64,000 nucleotides of DNA from CBDFLA01 sp965248915 (GCA_965248915.1 OZ252216.1:2790001-2854000); one strand, 5' to 3'. Shown: positions 33,727 through 41,527, counted from the stretch's first letter. Notes: generated from the letters alone by a model not told the origin. Translations and numbers: made by a program.

Positions 33727-34176
33727 TTACTCAGCCGCCTTTTCTTCTTCAGCTGGCACTTCTTCAGCTGGTGCCTCTTCAGCAGGTGCTGCTGCTTCCG
33801 CCGCGGCAGCCTTGGCTTCTTTGGCCGCGGTCTTCGCATCTTCTTCAGCTTGGCGCGATGCTTCCAAACGCTCCATGGCTTTTTGACCAGGCTTTGCCTT
33901 GTTCGGGTTGTTGCCGTGTTCCCACTTGACCATGCCTTCCGCACTCAAAAAGCGCGCAACCCGGTCGGTCGGCTTGGCGCCAACACCGAGCCAATACTCG
34001 ATGCGCTCCTTGTTCAGCACAATGCGGTTCTCGTTGTCTTTGCCGAGCAACGGGTTAAAGCTCCCCAAGCGCTCGATGAAACGGCCATCCCGAGGATTGC
34101 GGATGTCTGCCACTACAATCTTGTAATAAGGGCGCTTTTTCGCCCCACCGCGGGACAATCTGATTTTCAAAGCCAT
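33727..34176 (-). CDS. rpsP: 30S ribosomal protein S16
   Basis: 149-residue S16. The core (1-80) is MALKIRLSRGGAKKRPYYKIVVAD and onward. After about residue 105 comes a low-complexity Ala/Glu/Lys tail (AEEAPAEEVPAEE), a length extension often seen in alphaproteobacteria, where the core alone is about 80-90 residues. It is 57 bp downstream of ffh and first of rpsP-rimM-trmD-rplS. Confidence 0.97.
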   Translation of the reverse strand: MALKIRLSRGGAKKRPYYKIVVADIRNPRDGRFIERLGSFNPLLGKDNENRIVLNKERIEYWLGVGAKPTDRVARFLSAEGMVKWEHGNNPNKAKPGQKAMERLEASRQAEEDAKTAAKEAKAAAAEAAAPAEEAPAEEVPAEEEKAAE

Positions 34177-34233
34177 GTCTTCTCTTTCCTTTTTCTCAAA
34201 ACCAATTCTTGAATTCCGCCCAAACGGGCAACG

Positions 34234-35730
34234 TTACTTTTTCTTTCCCAAAACTCCTGGGGGCAACCCTGGTGGCAATCCTGGCCCGCCCAATCCCGGA
34301 AGTCCTGTTCCTGGTGGCAACCCACCTTGCGGGAGACCTCCGGCCGTCAAATCACCGGGAGGCATCGCGCCCATATCCGGCATGCCCCCGCCCATTCCAC
34401 CGAACAGGCCTTTCATGCCGCCTTTGCCCATCTTCTTCATCATGTCCGCCATCTGGCGATGGAGTTTCAAAAGACGGTTGATATCCTGCACCGATACGCC
34501 GGCCCCTTTGGCAACGCGCTTCTTGCGCGACGCATTGAGAACTTTCGGGTTCGACCGCTCTTTCGGCGTCATCGAGGAAATGATCGCTTCTTGATGGACG
34601 AAGACTTTGTCATCCATGTTGGCGCCGGACATCTGCTTCTTCATTTTGCCCATGCCAGGCAGCATCCCCAAAATGCTCTGCATGCCACCAAGTTTGCGCA
34701 TTTGACCAAGTTGTTCGGCGAGATCCTCCAAATCGAAGGTCCCCTTCTTCATCTTCTTGGCAATTTTCTCGGCTTTTTCTTGGTCGATGCTTTCAGCCGC
34801 TTTCTCAACCAGCGACACCACATCGCCCATGTCGAGAATGCGGTTGGCAACCCGCTCCGCATGGAAAGCTTCAAGCGCGTCCATCTGCTCGCCGACACCG
34901 AGGAGCTTGATCGGACAGCCCGTCACTGAGCGCATGGAAAGCGCCGCACCGCCGCGCCCGTCACCGTCAACTCTGGTCAGCGCAATCCCGGTCAGCGACA
35001 AGCGCGCCCCGAATTGTTCCGCCACATTGACCGCGTCTTGGCCGGTCAAACTGTCAGCCACCAAAATGGTTTCTGCAGGGTTCGTGGCCTTTTCAACATC
35101 GGCCACTTCCGCCATCAAGGCTTCATCGACAGTCACCCGACCGGCAGTATCCAAAATCACAATGTCGTAGCCACCGAGGCGTCCTGCTTCAACTGCCCGC
35201 TTGCCTATGTCGACCGGCATCTGGCCTTCAATGATGGGGAGCGTCGCAACTTGCGTTTGCTCGCCAAGCACCCGCAATTGTTCCTGCGCAGCCGGGCGGC
35301 GCACATCGAGGGACGCCAGCAAAACTTTCTTGCCGTCTTTTTCCGTGAGCCGTTTGCCGAGCTTGGCCGAGGTCGTCGTCTTACCGGAGCCTTGTAAGCC
35401 CACCATCATGAACACAGCCGGCGGCACCACGTTCAAGTTGAGCGCCATCTTTTCCGGTGGTTCATTGCCCCCCAACATGTCGATCAATTGATCATGGACG
35501 ATCTTGATAACCTGTTGGCCCGGCGTCACCGACTTCAAGACGTTTTGGCCGACCGCTTCCGGCCGCACCTTGTCGATGAACTGTTTGACCACTGGCAGCG
35601 CCACGTCCGCTTCCAGCATCGCCACCCGCACTTCGCGCAAGGCTTCATTCACGTGGGACTCATTCAAAGCCCCCCGCTGGGTCAATTTGTTCAACGCACC
35701 ATTTAGGCGCTCTGACAGGGTCTCGAACAT
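34234..35730 (-). CDS. ffh: Signal recognition particle protein (SRP54/Ffh)
   Basis: 498-residue SRP GTPase delivering nascent membrane proteins to FtsY. The N domain precedes the G domain, with GLQGSGKTTTSAKLGKRL (P-loop), DVRRPAAQEQL, DTAGR and TRVDGDGRGGAALS. The Met-rich M domain follows (about 330-430), then a Gly/Met/Pro-rich tail. A short sequence resembling its first 12 codons recurs at 36.6 kb. The 5' leader between start and the toxin-antitoxin pair holds a hairpin (35759-35768 with 35790-35800). Confidence 0.97.
   Translation of the reverse strand: MFETLSERLNGALNKLTQRGALNESHVNEALREVRVAMLEADVALPVVKQFIDKVRPEAVGQNVLKSVTPGQQVIKIVHDQLIDMLGGNEPPEKMALNLNVVPPAVFMMVGLQGSGKTTTSAKLGKRLTEKDGKKVLLASLDVRRPAAQEQLRVLGEQTQVATLPIIEGQMPVDIGKRAVEAGRLGGYDIVILDTAGRVTVDEALMAEVADVEKATNPAETILVADSLTGQDAVNVAEQFGARLSLTGIALTRVDGDGRGGAALSMRSVTGCPIKLLGVGEQMDALEAFHAERVANRILDMGDVVSLVEKAAESIDQEKAEKIAKKMKKGTFDLEDLAEQLGQMRKLGGMQSILGMLPGMGKMKKQMSGANMDDKVFVHQEAIISSMTPKERSNPKVLNASRKKRVAKGAGVSVQDINRLLKLHRQMADMMKKMGKGGMKGLFGGMGGGMPDMGAMPPGDLTAGGLPQGGLPPGTGLPGLGGPGLPPGLPPGVLGKKK
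35708..35723. repeat. 16-bp direct repeat, copy in the ffh 5' end
   Basis: CGCTCTGACAGGGTCT is repeated exactly at 36626-36641, on the other side of the toxin-antitoxin pair, 918 bp away in the same orientation. Weaker similarity continues on both sides of the 16 bases (GCACCA before, AAC after). Confidence 0.7.
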
Positions 35731-35940
35731 ATGTTCTCGCTCGTTTCAGGTCTCAGACGAGGTTCGCCACAACGCCAAGCGCGCCCGTGGGCGAAACCTC
35801 GCTGACGGACGTTGACCCCCGGAACTCTAGGAACCGGCGGCGGCGACAAGGAAAACCATGTCTGAATGTGTCAGGCTTGTAGAACCGGCACATATTAATG
35901 TCAAGCAAAGCACACAGAAAATGAACTTCAAACATCTATA

Positions 35941-35970
35941 TCTTGACATATCAAGAAATTTCATGATACT
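35941..35970 (+). promoter_or_regulatory. Promoter with palindromic operator for the toxin-antitoxin pair
   Basis: TTGACA (35943-35948) and GATACT (35965-35970) are separated by 16 bp and lie just before the antitoxin start. The -35 box is embedded in the perfect 6-4-6 palindrome TCTTGACATATCAAGA (35941-35956), the right size for a ribbon-helix-helix dimer. Autorepression by the antitoxin is the expected consequence. Confidence 0.6.
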
Positions 35971-35977
35971 GTTACCC

Positions 35978-36205
35978 ATGACCGACAGCAGAGAAAAATT
36001 CGCCACCCAAGTCGATACAGCAATCCTCGAGAACGTGAGAGGATTGGCAAAGGATGAGGGTCGCCAGATTCAAGCCATGGTTGATGAGGCTTTTGCCGAT
36101 CTCATTGAAAAGTACCGTCAAACGAGGCCACGCCCTCACGTCATGGAAGCCTACAACCGCTCGCTCGGCAAATACGACGCCCTCTACAAGAAACTCGCGA
36201 AGTAA
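35978..36205 (+). CDS. Ribbon-helix-helix antitoxin partner of Doc
   Basis: 75-residue protein. Residues 7-45 (KFATQVDTAILENVRGLAKDEG and on to AFADLIEKY) fit a ribbon-helix-helix DNA-binding fold: a short beta-strand and two helices with the expected hydrophobic spacing. The C-terminal 25 residues (VMEAYNRSLGKYDALYKKLAK) would be the toxin-neutralising segment. ATG 35978 is preferred; the open frame runs further upstream without coding character. The toxin gene starts 6 bp after its stop. It is not a classical Phd-type antitoxin as in phage P1. Confidence 0.75.
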   Translation: MTDSREKFATQVDTAILENVRGLAKDEGRQIQAMVDEAFADLIEKYRQTRPRPHVMEAYNRSLGKYDALYKKLAK

Positions 36206-36211
36206 CATGTC

Positions 36212-36577
36212 ATGACCGACTATCTAACGGTCGCCGAAGTCCTCGCCATTCATGCCGACCAAATCAACCGTTACGGCGGGGCCGAGGGCATCCGCGACTT
36301 CGGTCAGCTCGAAGCCGCGCTGTTCAGACCTCAGACGGGATACTATGACAATCTCTTTGCCGAGGCCGCCGCGCTTTGGGAAAGCCTGTCGCAAAATCAC
36401 CCCTTCACCGACGGCAACAAGCGAGTGGGCATTGCAGCAGCTATCACATTCCTCGCCATCAACGGCATCGACATCAACGCCGGTCCGGATGAAACTTATG
36501 AATTCTTAATGGGACTATATGAGTCCGGGGAGTTTGAATTCGAGAGATTGGAGGCTTGGTTGAGGAAGTCGGCGTAG
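36212..36577 (+). CDS. doc: Doc (death-on-curing) toxin, Fic/DOC fold
   Basis: 121-residue Fic-fold toxin. The motif HPFTDGNKR near residue 69 matches the Doc-type HxFx(D/N)GNKR, in which Lys replaces the Gly of AMPylating Fic enzymes. Doc of phage P1 phosphorylates elongation factor Tu and stops translation. The N-terminal VLAIHADQINRYGGAEGIRDFGQLEAAL is also typical. The length and motif are intact, so it should be active. It follows the RHH antitoxin in one operon. Confidence 0.93.
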   Translation: MTDYLTVAEVLAIHADQINRYGGAEGIRDFGQLEAALFRPQTGYYDNLFAEAAALWESLSQNHPFTDGNKRVGIAAAITFLAINGIDINAGPDETYEFLMGLYESGEFEFERLEAWLRKSA

Positions 36578-36625
36578 TGTTCACGGGTTAATCCCAATGC
36601 ACTCATACACAATGCACCACTATAA

Positions 36626-36641
36626 CGCTCTGACAGGGTCT
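36626..36641. repeat. 16-bp direct repeat, stray copy resembling the ffh 5' end
   Basis: Same 16 bases as 35708-35723. Read on the minus strand the neighbourhood would encode FKTLSERYSGAL, against FETLSERLNGAL at the start of Ffh, so it looks like a decayed fragment of the ffh beginning placed between the toxin gene and the holin gene. Confidence 0.6.
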
Positions 36642-36663
36642 TAAACGCGCGCACCCCAGACGT

Positions 36664-37182
36664 TCAATCCCCCCTTCTCCCCAAAATGACGGTCTTGTCC
36701 GCCGAGCCCTTCGACGAGCCGAAGTAATAGGCGCCAATTTGAATAAGAAGACTGGCCAGCGCCCCGAGCATAATATCGAGGGGCTGTTGGGCATTAAGAG
36801 GGATCTCCTTGATAAACATGAGCGCGCCCAAAATCCCAAAGAACCCAAAGAACACCACCGAGGCGAGGACGCCGGGCATCCTGTCCCCAGTTTTCGTGTG
36901 CCGGTCGCGGGCCGAGGCGCGGTCGCCGGCAGCGATCTTTTCTTCCTCGATGTCGAGTTCGCGCAGCTTCACTTTCAACTCCGCTTCGATCTCTTTGAGC
37001 TTGGCGAACGTTTCCGGCGTTTGATGCGCCAGGACAAAGTCTTTGACTTGATCGGCAGTCGCATCCGCCTTGCCCAGCAACATGCGTCCCGCGAGTGAGG
37101 CGGCGAGCCCCGCCAAAGGACCACCAAGAGCACCCGCCACAGTAGGGGCGACGGAAGAGATAACTTCTTGCCAACGTTTCAT
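36664..37182 (-). CDS. Holin-like membrane protein (3-TM, gene-transfer-agent type)
   Basis: 172-residue protein beginning MKRWQEVISSVAPTVAGALGGPLAGLAASLAGRML. A first amphipathic/hydrophobic stretch (about 8-35), a charged coiled region (about 50-105) and two C-terminal membrane helices (VLASVVFFGFFGILGALMF; ALASLLIQIGAYYFGSSKG) match holins described as three-TM holins for gene-transfer release. Its ATG overlaps the endolysin stop as ATGA. The longer frame to 37203 adds seven residues inside that gene and is not used. No phage structural genes are nearby. Confidence 0.75.
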   Translation of the reverse strand: MKRWQEVISSVAPTVAGALGGPLAGLAASLAGRMLLGKADATADQVKDFVLAHQTPETFAKLKEIEAELKVKLRELDIEEEKIAAGDRASARDRHTKTGDRMPGVLASVVFFGFFGILGALMFIKEIPLNAQQPLDIMLGALASLLIQIGAYYFGSSKGSADKTVILGRRGD

Positions 37183-37631
37183 ATGCACAAATCCCTCGCC
37201 CATACCCGAACATCAAAGGTCGGGCAGGCTTTTTCTGAAAACTCGTTATGACCGTGAACCTTAGCGCGCGGATACCGCGCCTGCAGATCCTTAACGCACC
37301 CAATCAACATCCGCATTTGGGCCTGCGTAAAATTGTATTGCGGCACGCCCTTCACCGATTGCCCGCCGATGAGGCAGATGGCGATGGACGTGTGATTGAG
37401 CCCGCGCGCATGAGCGCCGACTTTGACCTCTGGCCGACCGGGCTCCACGGTTCCGTCGCGCCGGATCACATAATGATAACCGATGTCATTCCATCCGCGA
37501 CTGAGATGCCAGGTGCGGATCTCGTCTGATCCGATGTCGCGCGTGGCAGGCGTCGCCGAACAATGCACGACGATCTTGTCGATCGGACGAGGATTTTCTT
37601 TCTGGGTTGTCGTCTCAAGTGTGTGGGTCAT
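37179..37631 (-). CDS. N-acetylmuramoyl-L-alanine amidase (T7 lysozyme-like endolysin)
   Basis: 150-residue Amidase_2/PGRP-fold endolysin that cuts the amide bond between muramic acid and the stem peptide. Zinc ligands are His in IVVHCSATPATRD, His in KVHGHNEFSEKACPTFD, and the Cys in that last segment; the catalytic Tyr lies in NDIGYHYVIRRDG. No signal peptide is seen, so release would need a holin, which is encoded directly downstream with a 4-bp overlap. MTHTLETT at 37631 is chosen; the frame extends upstream through a palindromic repeat and is not coding there. Confidence 0.87.
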   Translation of the reverse strand: MTHTLETTTQKENPRPIDKIVVHCSATPATRDIGSDEIRTWHLSRGWNDIGYHYVIRRDGTVEPGRPEVKVGAHARGLNHTSIAICLIGGQSVKGVPQYNFTQAQMRMLIGCVKDLQARYPRAKVHGHNEFSEKACPTFDVRVWARDLCI

Positions 37632-37788
37632 GTGCCTAAACTCCTTTGAGTGCGCACGTTTCAAACGTCCGCGCCCGAAGGAGCCTAGGGGCCAGATAGC
37701 TCGTGGGGAGAAAGCAGAAAAATCAGCGCGTTTTCTCCCCACCCGCAATTTCCATGAGATGATGAAAGGTTTGCCTTTGACAAGAGCT

Positions 37789-37869
37789 GTCATTGCCGGA
37801 CTTGTTCCGGCAATCCAGGTACAAGGATCGACAGCCCTCTGGATACCCGGGACAAGCCCGGGCATGACA
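37789..37869. repeat. Palindromic intergenic repeat, copy 1
   Basis: Begins GTCAT and ends ATGAC and contains two strong hairpins (TTGCCGGA/TTCCGGCAA and TACCCGGG/CCCGGGCA) joined by a spacer. It is homologous to 49374-49449 in reverse orientation. It lies between the endolysin and an ABC permease, like REP/BIME-type or rhizobial RIME-like elements. Confidence 0.8.
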
Positions 37870-37884
37870 TTTCCTAGAGAGCAA

Positions 37885-38667
37885 TCACCGCGGGCCAATC
37901 CACCCACCGCCGGACGAATATCGCCGAACCCCGTGGTGAAACAGCGTGACCGCGAGCGTAAAGTAGAAACCCGCCGCCAGCGCAAGCACGATCAACTTCC
38001 AAGGCTCAAACTGCATCACCGTCACCACCGGCAAATAGGCGGCAAAGCCCGCCGGAATCACCGTAAAGAGCGCCGCACGCAGCAAGATCCCGTGCCCATG
38101 CTGCGGATAGAGCGAAGCAATCAGGAAAAGCTCAAACAGCTGATCCGGCAAGGTGCGAATGGCCCCGGCAAAGAACGGCAGCGATTGCAAGGTCAGCGCC
38201 ACCGACAGATGGATAAGCCCAGCCAGAAGCGCCGCGCTCAAGAGGATCGGTAGATCGCCAAGCCCGTGCCCGCCGAACGTGAACCAAAGGATCGGCGCGG
38301 TCGCCATGTCGCCAAGGCCCGCCGGACGGCCCTCCCGCATCATCACCGCAAGCAAAGTGCTTTTCGGTCGACCCAGATAAACGTCCAACTCGCCTTCTCT
38401 GATCATCCGGCCCAAATCGAGCGTGCCGCCGAAAATGAAGAAGACGAGACCAAAACCAAACGCCACCACGCCGAAGAGCGTCGCAATGTCTTCTAAGGTC
38501 CAGCCCCGGATCTCCGAGAAATTGTCGAAGAAGACAAGCCAGACGCCAAAGAAGACAAGATTCTGCACGACCATGACAACCGCCATAGACAAAAACACCA
38601 TCCGGTCTTTCCATTGGTCATGCACAGCCATCGCCAGCAGTGTTTTGAAGTACTCAACGTTTTTCAT
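37885..38667 (-). CDS. ABC-2 family transporter permease
   Basis: 260-residue integral membrane protein with six predicted helices, of the ABC-2-like family formerly DUF990. The segment REGELDVYLGRPKSTLLAVMMRE after the second helix is the cytoplasmic coupling loop typical of this family. It starts 3 bp after the end of a second permease gene and shares an operon with an ATPase. Families of this type are predicted exporters; the substrate is unknown. Confidence 0.85.
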   Translation of the reverse strand: MKNVEYFKTLLAMAVHDQWKDRMVFLSMAVVMVVQNLVFFGVWLVFFDNFSEIRGWTLEDIATLFGVVAFGFGLVFFIFGGTLDLGRMIREGELDVYLGRPKSTLLAVMMREGRPAGLGDMATAPILWFTFGGHGLGDLPILLSAALLAGLIHLSVALTLQSLPFFAGAIRTLPDQLFELFLIASLYPQHGHGILLRAALFTVIPAGFAAYLPVVTVMQFEPWKLIVLALAAGFYFTLAVTLFHHGVRRYSSGGGWIGPR

Positions 38668-38670
38668 GCC

Positions 38671-39501
38671 TCACACTCCCTCCGCTCCGATGCGGGCCCG
38701 CGTGCGCTGAAGCACAAGTACTGCCAGCGCCAACGCCAATCCGAGCCAGATGATTTGACCGACCAATGCAATCCCAAACGTTTCCAGCGGTTTGCCAAGC
38801 GCCAGGGATGCGGGCACATATAGAATGGCTGGAAACGGTGTCGCCCACGCCGCGGTCTGCATCCAGGCAGGATAGATATCGAGCGGGATCAACAGACCTC
38901 CCAATAAAAAGAGGGTCTTTTGAACCATCATGAAGAGCGGCCGTGAGTAAGGCCCCCACACTTCCGTGAGACCCACCATCACATGCAGCGCGCAAAAGAT
39001 CGCCGCGCCCAACATGGTCGAAATCATGAACAGGCCGAGACGCACCGGCCCCATAGCAATGTTGCCGGTGAGCAAGAACGCTAAGACAAATCCAATGGCA
39101 CCAAAATAGACAAAATGATTGGCCGTTCGTCCCAGCCATTCCGACAGTTTCAGCCGCAGATAGGACGTTGGCCGAATGAACCGCCCTTCGAGTTGGCCGT
39201 TCATCACCTCCTCGCGCACTTCGCGGAACTGTACCCAGACCGAGATCGCCACGAGTTCGGTCAAGGTCATGTACCAAACCACGTTTCCATAGGTGAGCGA
39301 AACATCGGTGCCCAACTCCTCAAACGGCGTGATCCGGTAAAGCCCGGAGAGGATGATCACCAGCCCAACAAACACCGAGCCAATGGCGATCTTCGACACA
39401 CCATCTGCATTGGCCGACCGCCACCCGAACGCGATAAGCCCCAGCGTCGCGCGCAGCTCCCGTCGCCAAACAGCCTCGGATCCAAAATCGATACTGCTCA
39501 T
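38671..39501 (-). CDS. ABC-2 family transporter permease
   Basis: 276-residue membrane protein, also of the ABC-2-like family, with about six helices and the coupling-loop motif MNGQLEGRFIRPTSYLRLKLSEW after helix two. It overlaps the ATPase gene by 4 bp (ATGA) and is followed closely by the other permease, so a heterodimeric exporter with one ATPase is likely. Confidence 0.85.
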   Translation of the reverse strand: MSSIDFGSEAVWRRELRATLGLIAFGWRSANADGVSKIAIGSVFVGLVIILSGLYRITPFEELGTDVSLTYGNVVWYMTLTELVAISVWVQFREVREEVMNGQLEGRFIRPTSYLRLKLSEWLGRTANHFVYFGAIGFVLAFLLTGNIAMGPVRLGLFMISTMLGAAIFCALHVMVGLTEVWGPYSRPLFMMVQKTLFLLGGLLIPLDIYPAWMQTAAWATPFPAILYVPASLALGKPLETFGIALVGQIIWLGLALALAVLVLQRTRARIGAEGV

Positions 39502-40478
39502 GCCACCTCTCCATAAATTTGCATGATGATGTCCTCAAGCGGCGCGTTCTCGATCATAAGATCACGCACCTGGAGCTGGTTCAGCGCTTGCCGCACCACA
39601 TCATCAACTCTCGTGGCAGAGAGATCGACATTGAGCACGAGCTTGTGACGTCCGCTTTCGATCATCTCGACACCGGCCTCTGAAAATTGCGGCGCTTCTT
39701 CTTCTGTTGCCAGCGTGATCAGTTTGTGGCTCAAGTAATGACGTTTCAATTCATCAAGCGGTTGGTCGATAAGCTTCTGACCATGGTTGATCAGGATCAC
39801 CCGCTCGCAAATCTCCTCGATGTCGCCAGTGTCGTGACTTGTCAGAAGCAACGTCAAGTCGTCTTCATCGCTCAAGCGCTTCAAGTGATCGCGCAATTGT
39901 GCTTTCGCGGAAACATCAAGCCCAATGGTCGGCTCATCCAGGAACAAGACCTTCGGACCGTGAATGAGGCTCGCCGCAATCTCACAGCGCATGCGTTGGC
40001 CAAGCGATAGGGTGCGCACTGGGCGATCAATCAAATGTCCAATGGCAAAGGTCTCCACCAAACGCTCAAGTCGTTGTCGGTAGGTGACATCCGGCACATC
40101 ATAGATTTTTGCGAGCAGATCAAAGCTCGAGGTCACCGGCAAATGCGCCCAAAGCTGAGAGCGTTGGCCGAAGACAATGCCGATTTCGTAAGCCAGCGCT
40201 TTAGTCTGGGTCCAAGGCGTATAGCCCAATATCTGCGCCTCACCTGACGTTGGATTGAGAATACCGCAGAGCATTTTCAGCGTCGTCGATTTGCCGGCAC
40301 CGTTCGGTCCAATAAACGCGACCCGCTCGCTCACGCCAACCTCAAATGAAATGGCTTGCACCGCGCGCACTTCCTCCACGATGGGCTTTGCCATCAATCG
40401 TGCAAAACCGCGCGCCGTCGACGGGCGGCGGCGCTGAATGAAAGTCTTGCTGAGACCATCAACAGATACGACAGACAT
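39498..40478 (-). CDS. ABC transporter ATP-binding protein
   Basis: 326-residue ATPase energising the two ABC-2 permeases. Walker A is FIGPNGAGKSTTLKML (near 54-68), the Q-loop is GIVFGQRSQLW, the signature is LSLGQRMRCEIA, Walker B is KVLFLDEPTIGLD, and the switch His is in LLTSHDTGDIEEI. A C-terminal extension (about 240-326) is typical of DrrA/NatA-like exporters. ATG 40478 follows GGAGG by seven bases, but that GGAGG is the distal arm of a hairpin in the leader. Confidence 0.92.
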   Translation of the reverse strand: MSVVSVDGLSKTFIQRRRPSTARGFARLMAKPIVEEVRAVQAISFEVGVSERVAFIGPNGAGKSTTLKMLCGILNPTSGEAQILGYTPWTQTKALAYEIGIVFGQRSQLWAHLPVTSSFDLLAKIYDVPDVTYRQRLERLVETFAIGHLIDRPVRTLSLGQRMRCEIAASLIHGPKVLFLDEPTIGLDVSAKAQLRDHLKRLSDEDDLTLLLTSHDTGDIEEICERVILINHGQKLIDQPLDELKRHYLSHKLITLATEEEAPQFSEAGVEMIESGRHKLVLNVDLSATRVDDVVRQALNQLQVRDLMIENAPLEDIIMQIYGEVA

Positions 40479-40479
40479 G

Positions 40480-40553
40480 AAAAAACCTCCGGCTTTGCGG
40501 AGGCTGCGAGATTTCCTTTTCGCATCAGCCTCCTGTTTAAGGGGTGGGCTGAT
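40480..40553 (-). promoter_or_regulatory. Attenuator-like leader with four alternative RNA arms
   Basis: On the minus strand four segments can pair in two exclusive ways. Arm 1 (40547-40553, ATCAGCC) pairs with arm 2 (40524-40530, GGCTGAT). Arm 2 extended (40521-40533, GGAGGCTGATGCG) alternatively pairs with arm 3 (40499-40508, CGCAGCCTCC). Arm 3 (40498-40503, CCTCCG) alternatively pairs with arm 4 (40486-40491, CGGAGG), followed by six T (40485-40480). The 3:4 hairpin is both a terminator and a mask over the GGAGG ribosome-binding site of the ABC ATPase; 2:3 pairing would free it. What switches it is not visible. Confidence 0.6.
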
Positions 40554-40568
40554 ACTTGGTCTTTCAAG

Positions 40569-40826
40569 TCAACCCGAGTGTGTCACCTCGTTCACGACAA
40601 CATTTGATAACCCCATGAGCGCAAGCATCGTCGGCACCGGCGCATAGGCAGGCGCCGCGGGTTTCCACGCGGTCATGTCGGCCAGGGTTTTGTAACCAAT
40701 GTGGTTCATCAATCTGCTTTCAGTAAATGAGGGTCGGGGTGTAAGCGAATTCGCGTAAGAAATCAACAGCTTCATGCCTTGTGTGTCCAATCTGTCCGGA
40801 CAATAAACGGCCCGGTCGCAGTTCAA
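40569..40826 (-). CDS. Possible small protein or leader ORF, function unknown
   Basis: 85-codon open frame with no family resemblance that I recognise. It overlaps the end of the upstream hypothetical gene by 4 bp and stops 15 bases before the first arm of the attenuator-like structure, so it could be a translated leader. Internal starts such as MNHIGYKTLADM or MLALMGLSNVVV are as plausible as the first codon. Composition gives little support for a folded protein. If it is not coding, 40479-40822 holds only the leader structure. Confidence 0.3.
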   Translation of the reverse strand: MNCDRAVYCPDRLDTQGMKLLISYANSLTPRPSFTESRLMNHIGYKTLADMTAWKPAAPAYAPVPTMLALMGLSNVVVNEVTHSG

Positions 40827-41503
40827 CTTGCCTCTGGCAATCTGATCTTACCATCCCTTAAGTACAACTCTCCAAGGGACCCAAAAAATCCTTCGATTTG
40901 CACCTCAACCAGGCACTCCAGTTTTCTTGATTGCCTGCGCTTGTCCATCTTTAGGAACCAAAGCGCATTCTTGTAGTGTCCCGAAAAATCTTCATCATCA
41001 TTGTTGTCAAGGAATGCGTACATCTCCGCAGATGTCAGATTCTCGTCCTGGTAGTCAAATGGGTGGTGAACGATGATCTCCCGCAAACGTGAAACTTCAG
41101 AGAAAGCCCTCTTAATCTCCTTTTTTGCAGCCTTGTGAAGCGATTTGTACTTCGTCTTGTTCAGCCATTTTCCATCGATCATATGGATCTGTGGGATTAT
41201 CCGGATCATCTTTTCTCTTGCGACATATGCATTTTGTACCATTGTTTCATAGTGATACCTCAAATGAGTCTCGAGCCCAATGTCCGATGGCCTGCGCGAG
41301 GCCACCTCGATGTAACGTACCGATAACGAAATCTGATCACCCGCCCTGATCACTGATGTAATTGCATGGAATAAGTCCGCTTGACGCCTTTGTTCCGGTG
41401 TCAGACTGTCCCTAGATAGTTCATCACGCACGGCTCTTTTGAATACGGGCGTGAGTTCTTTGGTGATTGCTAACGCAAACTTATGCGTTTTCTTCAGCTC
41501 CAT
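40823..41503 (-). CDS. Hypothetical helical protein, possibly HEPN-like
   Basis: 226-residue, lysine/arginine-rich, probably all-helical protein not matching a family that I know. GGAG eight bases before ATG 41503 supports the start. A segment SRLREIIVHHPFDY contains an R-x4-H pattern like the catalytic motif of HEPN ribonucleases, in a helix after a long basic region (about residue 142). This is suggestive only. Codon use and G+C are lower than in neighbouring housekeeping genes, consistent with acquired DNA between the ABC operon and the peptidase gene. Confidence 0.65.
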   Translation of the reverse strand: MELKKTHKFALAITKELTPVFKRAVRDELSRDSLTPEQRRQADLFHAITSVIRAGDQISLSVRYIEVASRRPSDIGLETHLRYHYETMVQNAYVAREKMIRIIPQIHMIDGKWLNKTKYKSLHKAAKKEIKRAFSEVSRLREIIVHHPFDYQDENLTSAEMYAFLDNNDDEDFSGHYKNALWFLKMDKRRQSRKLECLVEVQIEGFFGSLGELYLRDGKIRLPEAS

Positions 41504-41527
41504 TCATCAAGCTCCTAACTAGATTGC

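Noticed and set aside
33322..34212. 296-codon plus-strand open frame
   Set aside because: Antisense to rimM and rpsP; the Phe/Arg-rich middle is the complement of the S16 Glu/Ala/Lys tail.
35759..35800. Hairpin in the ffh 5' leader as a riboswitch
   Set aside because: One 10-bp imperfect stem with no conserved core or expression platform; kept only as a remark under ffh.
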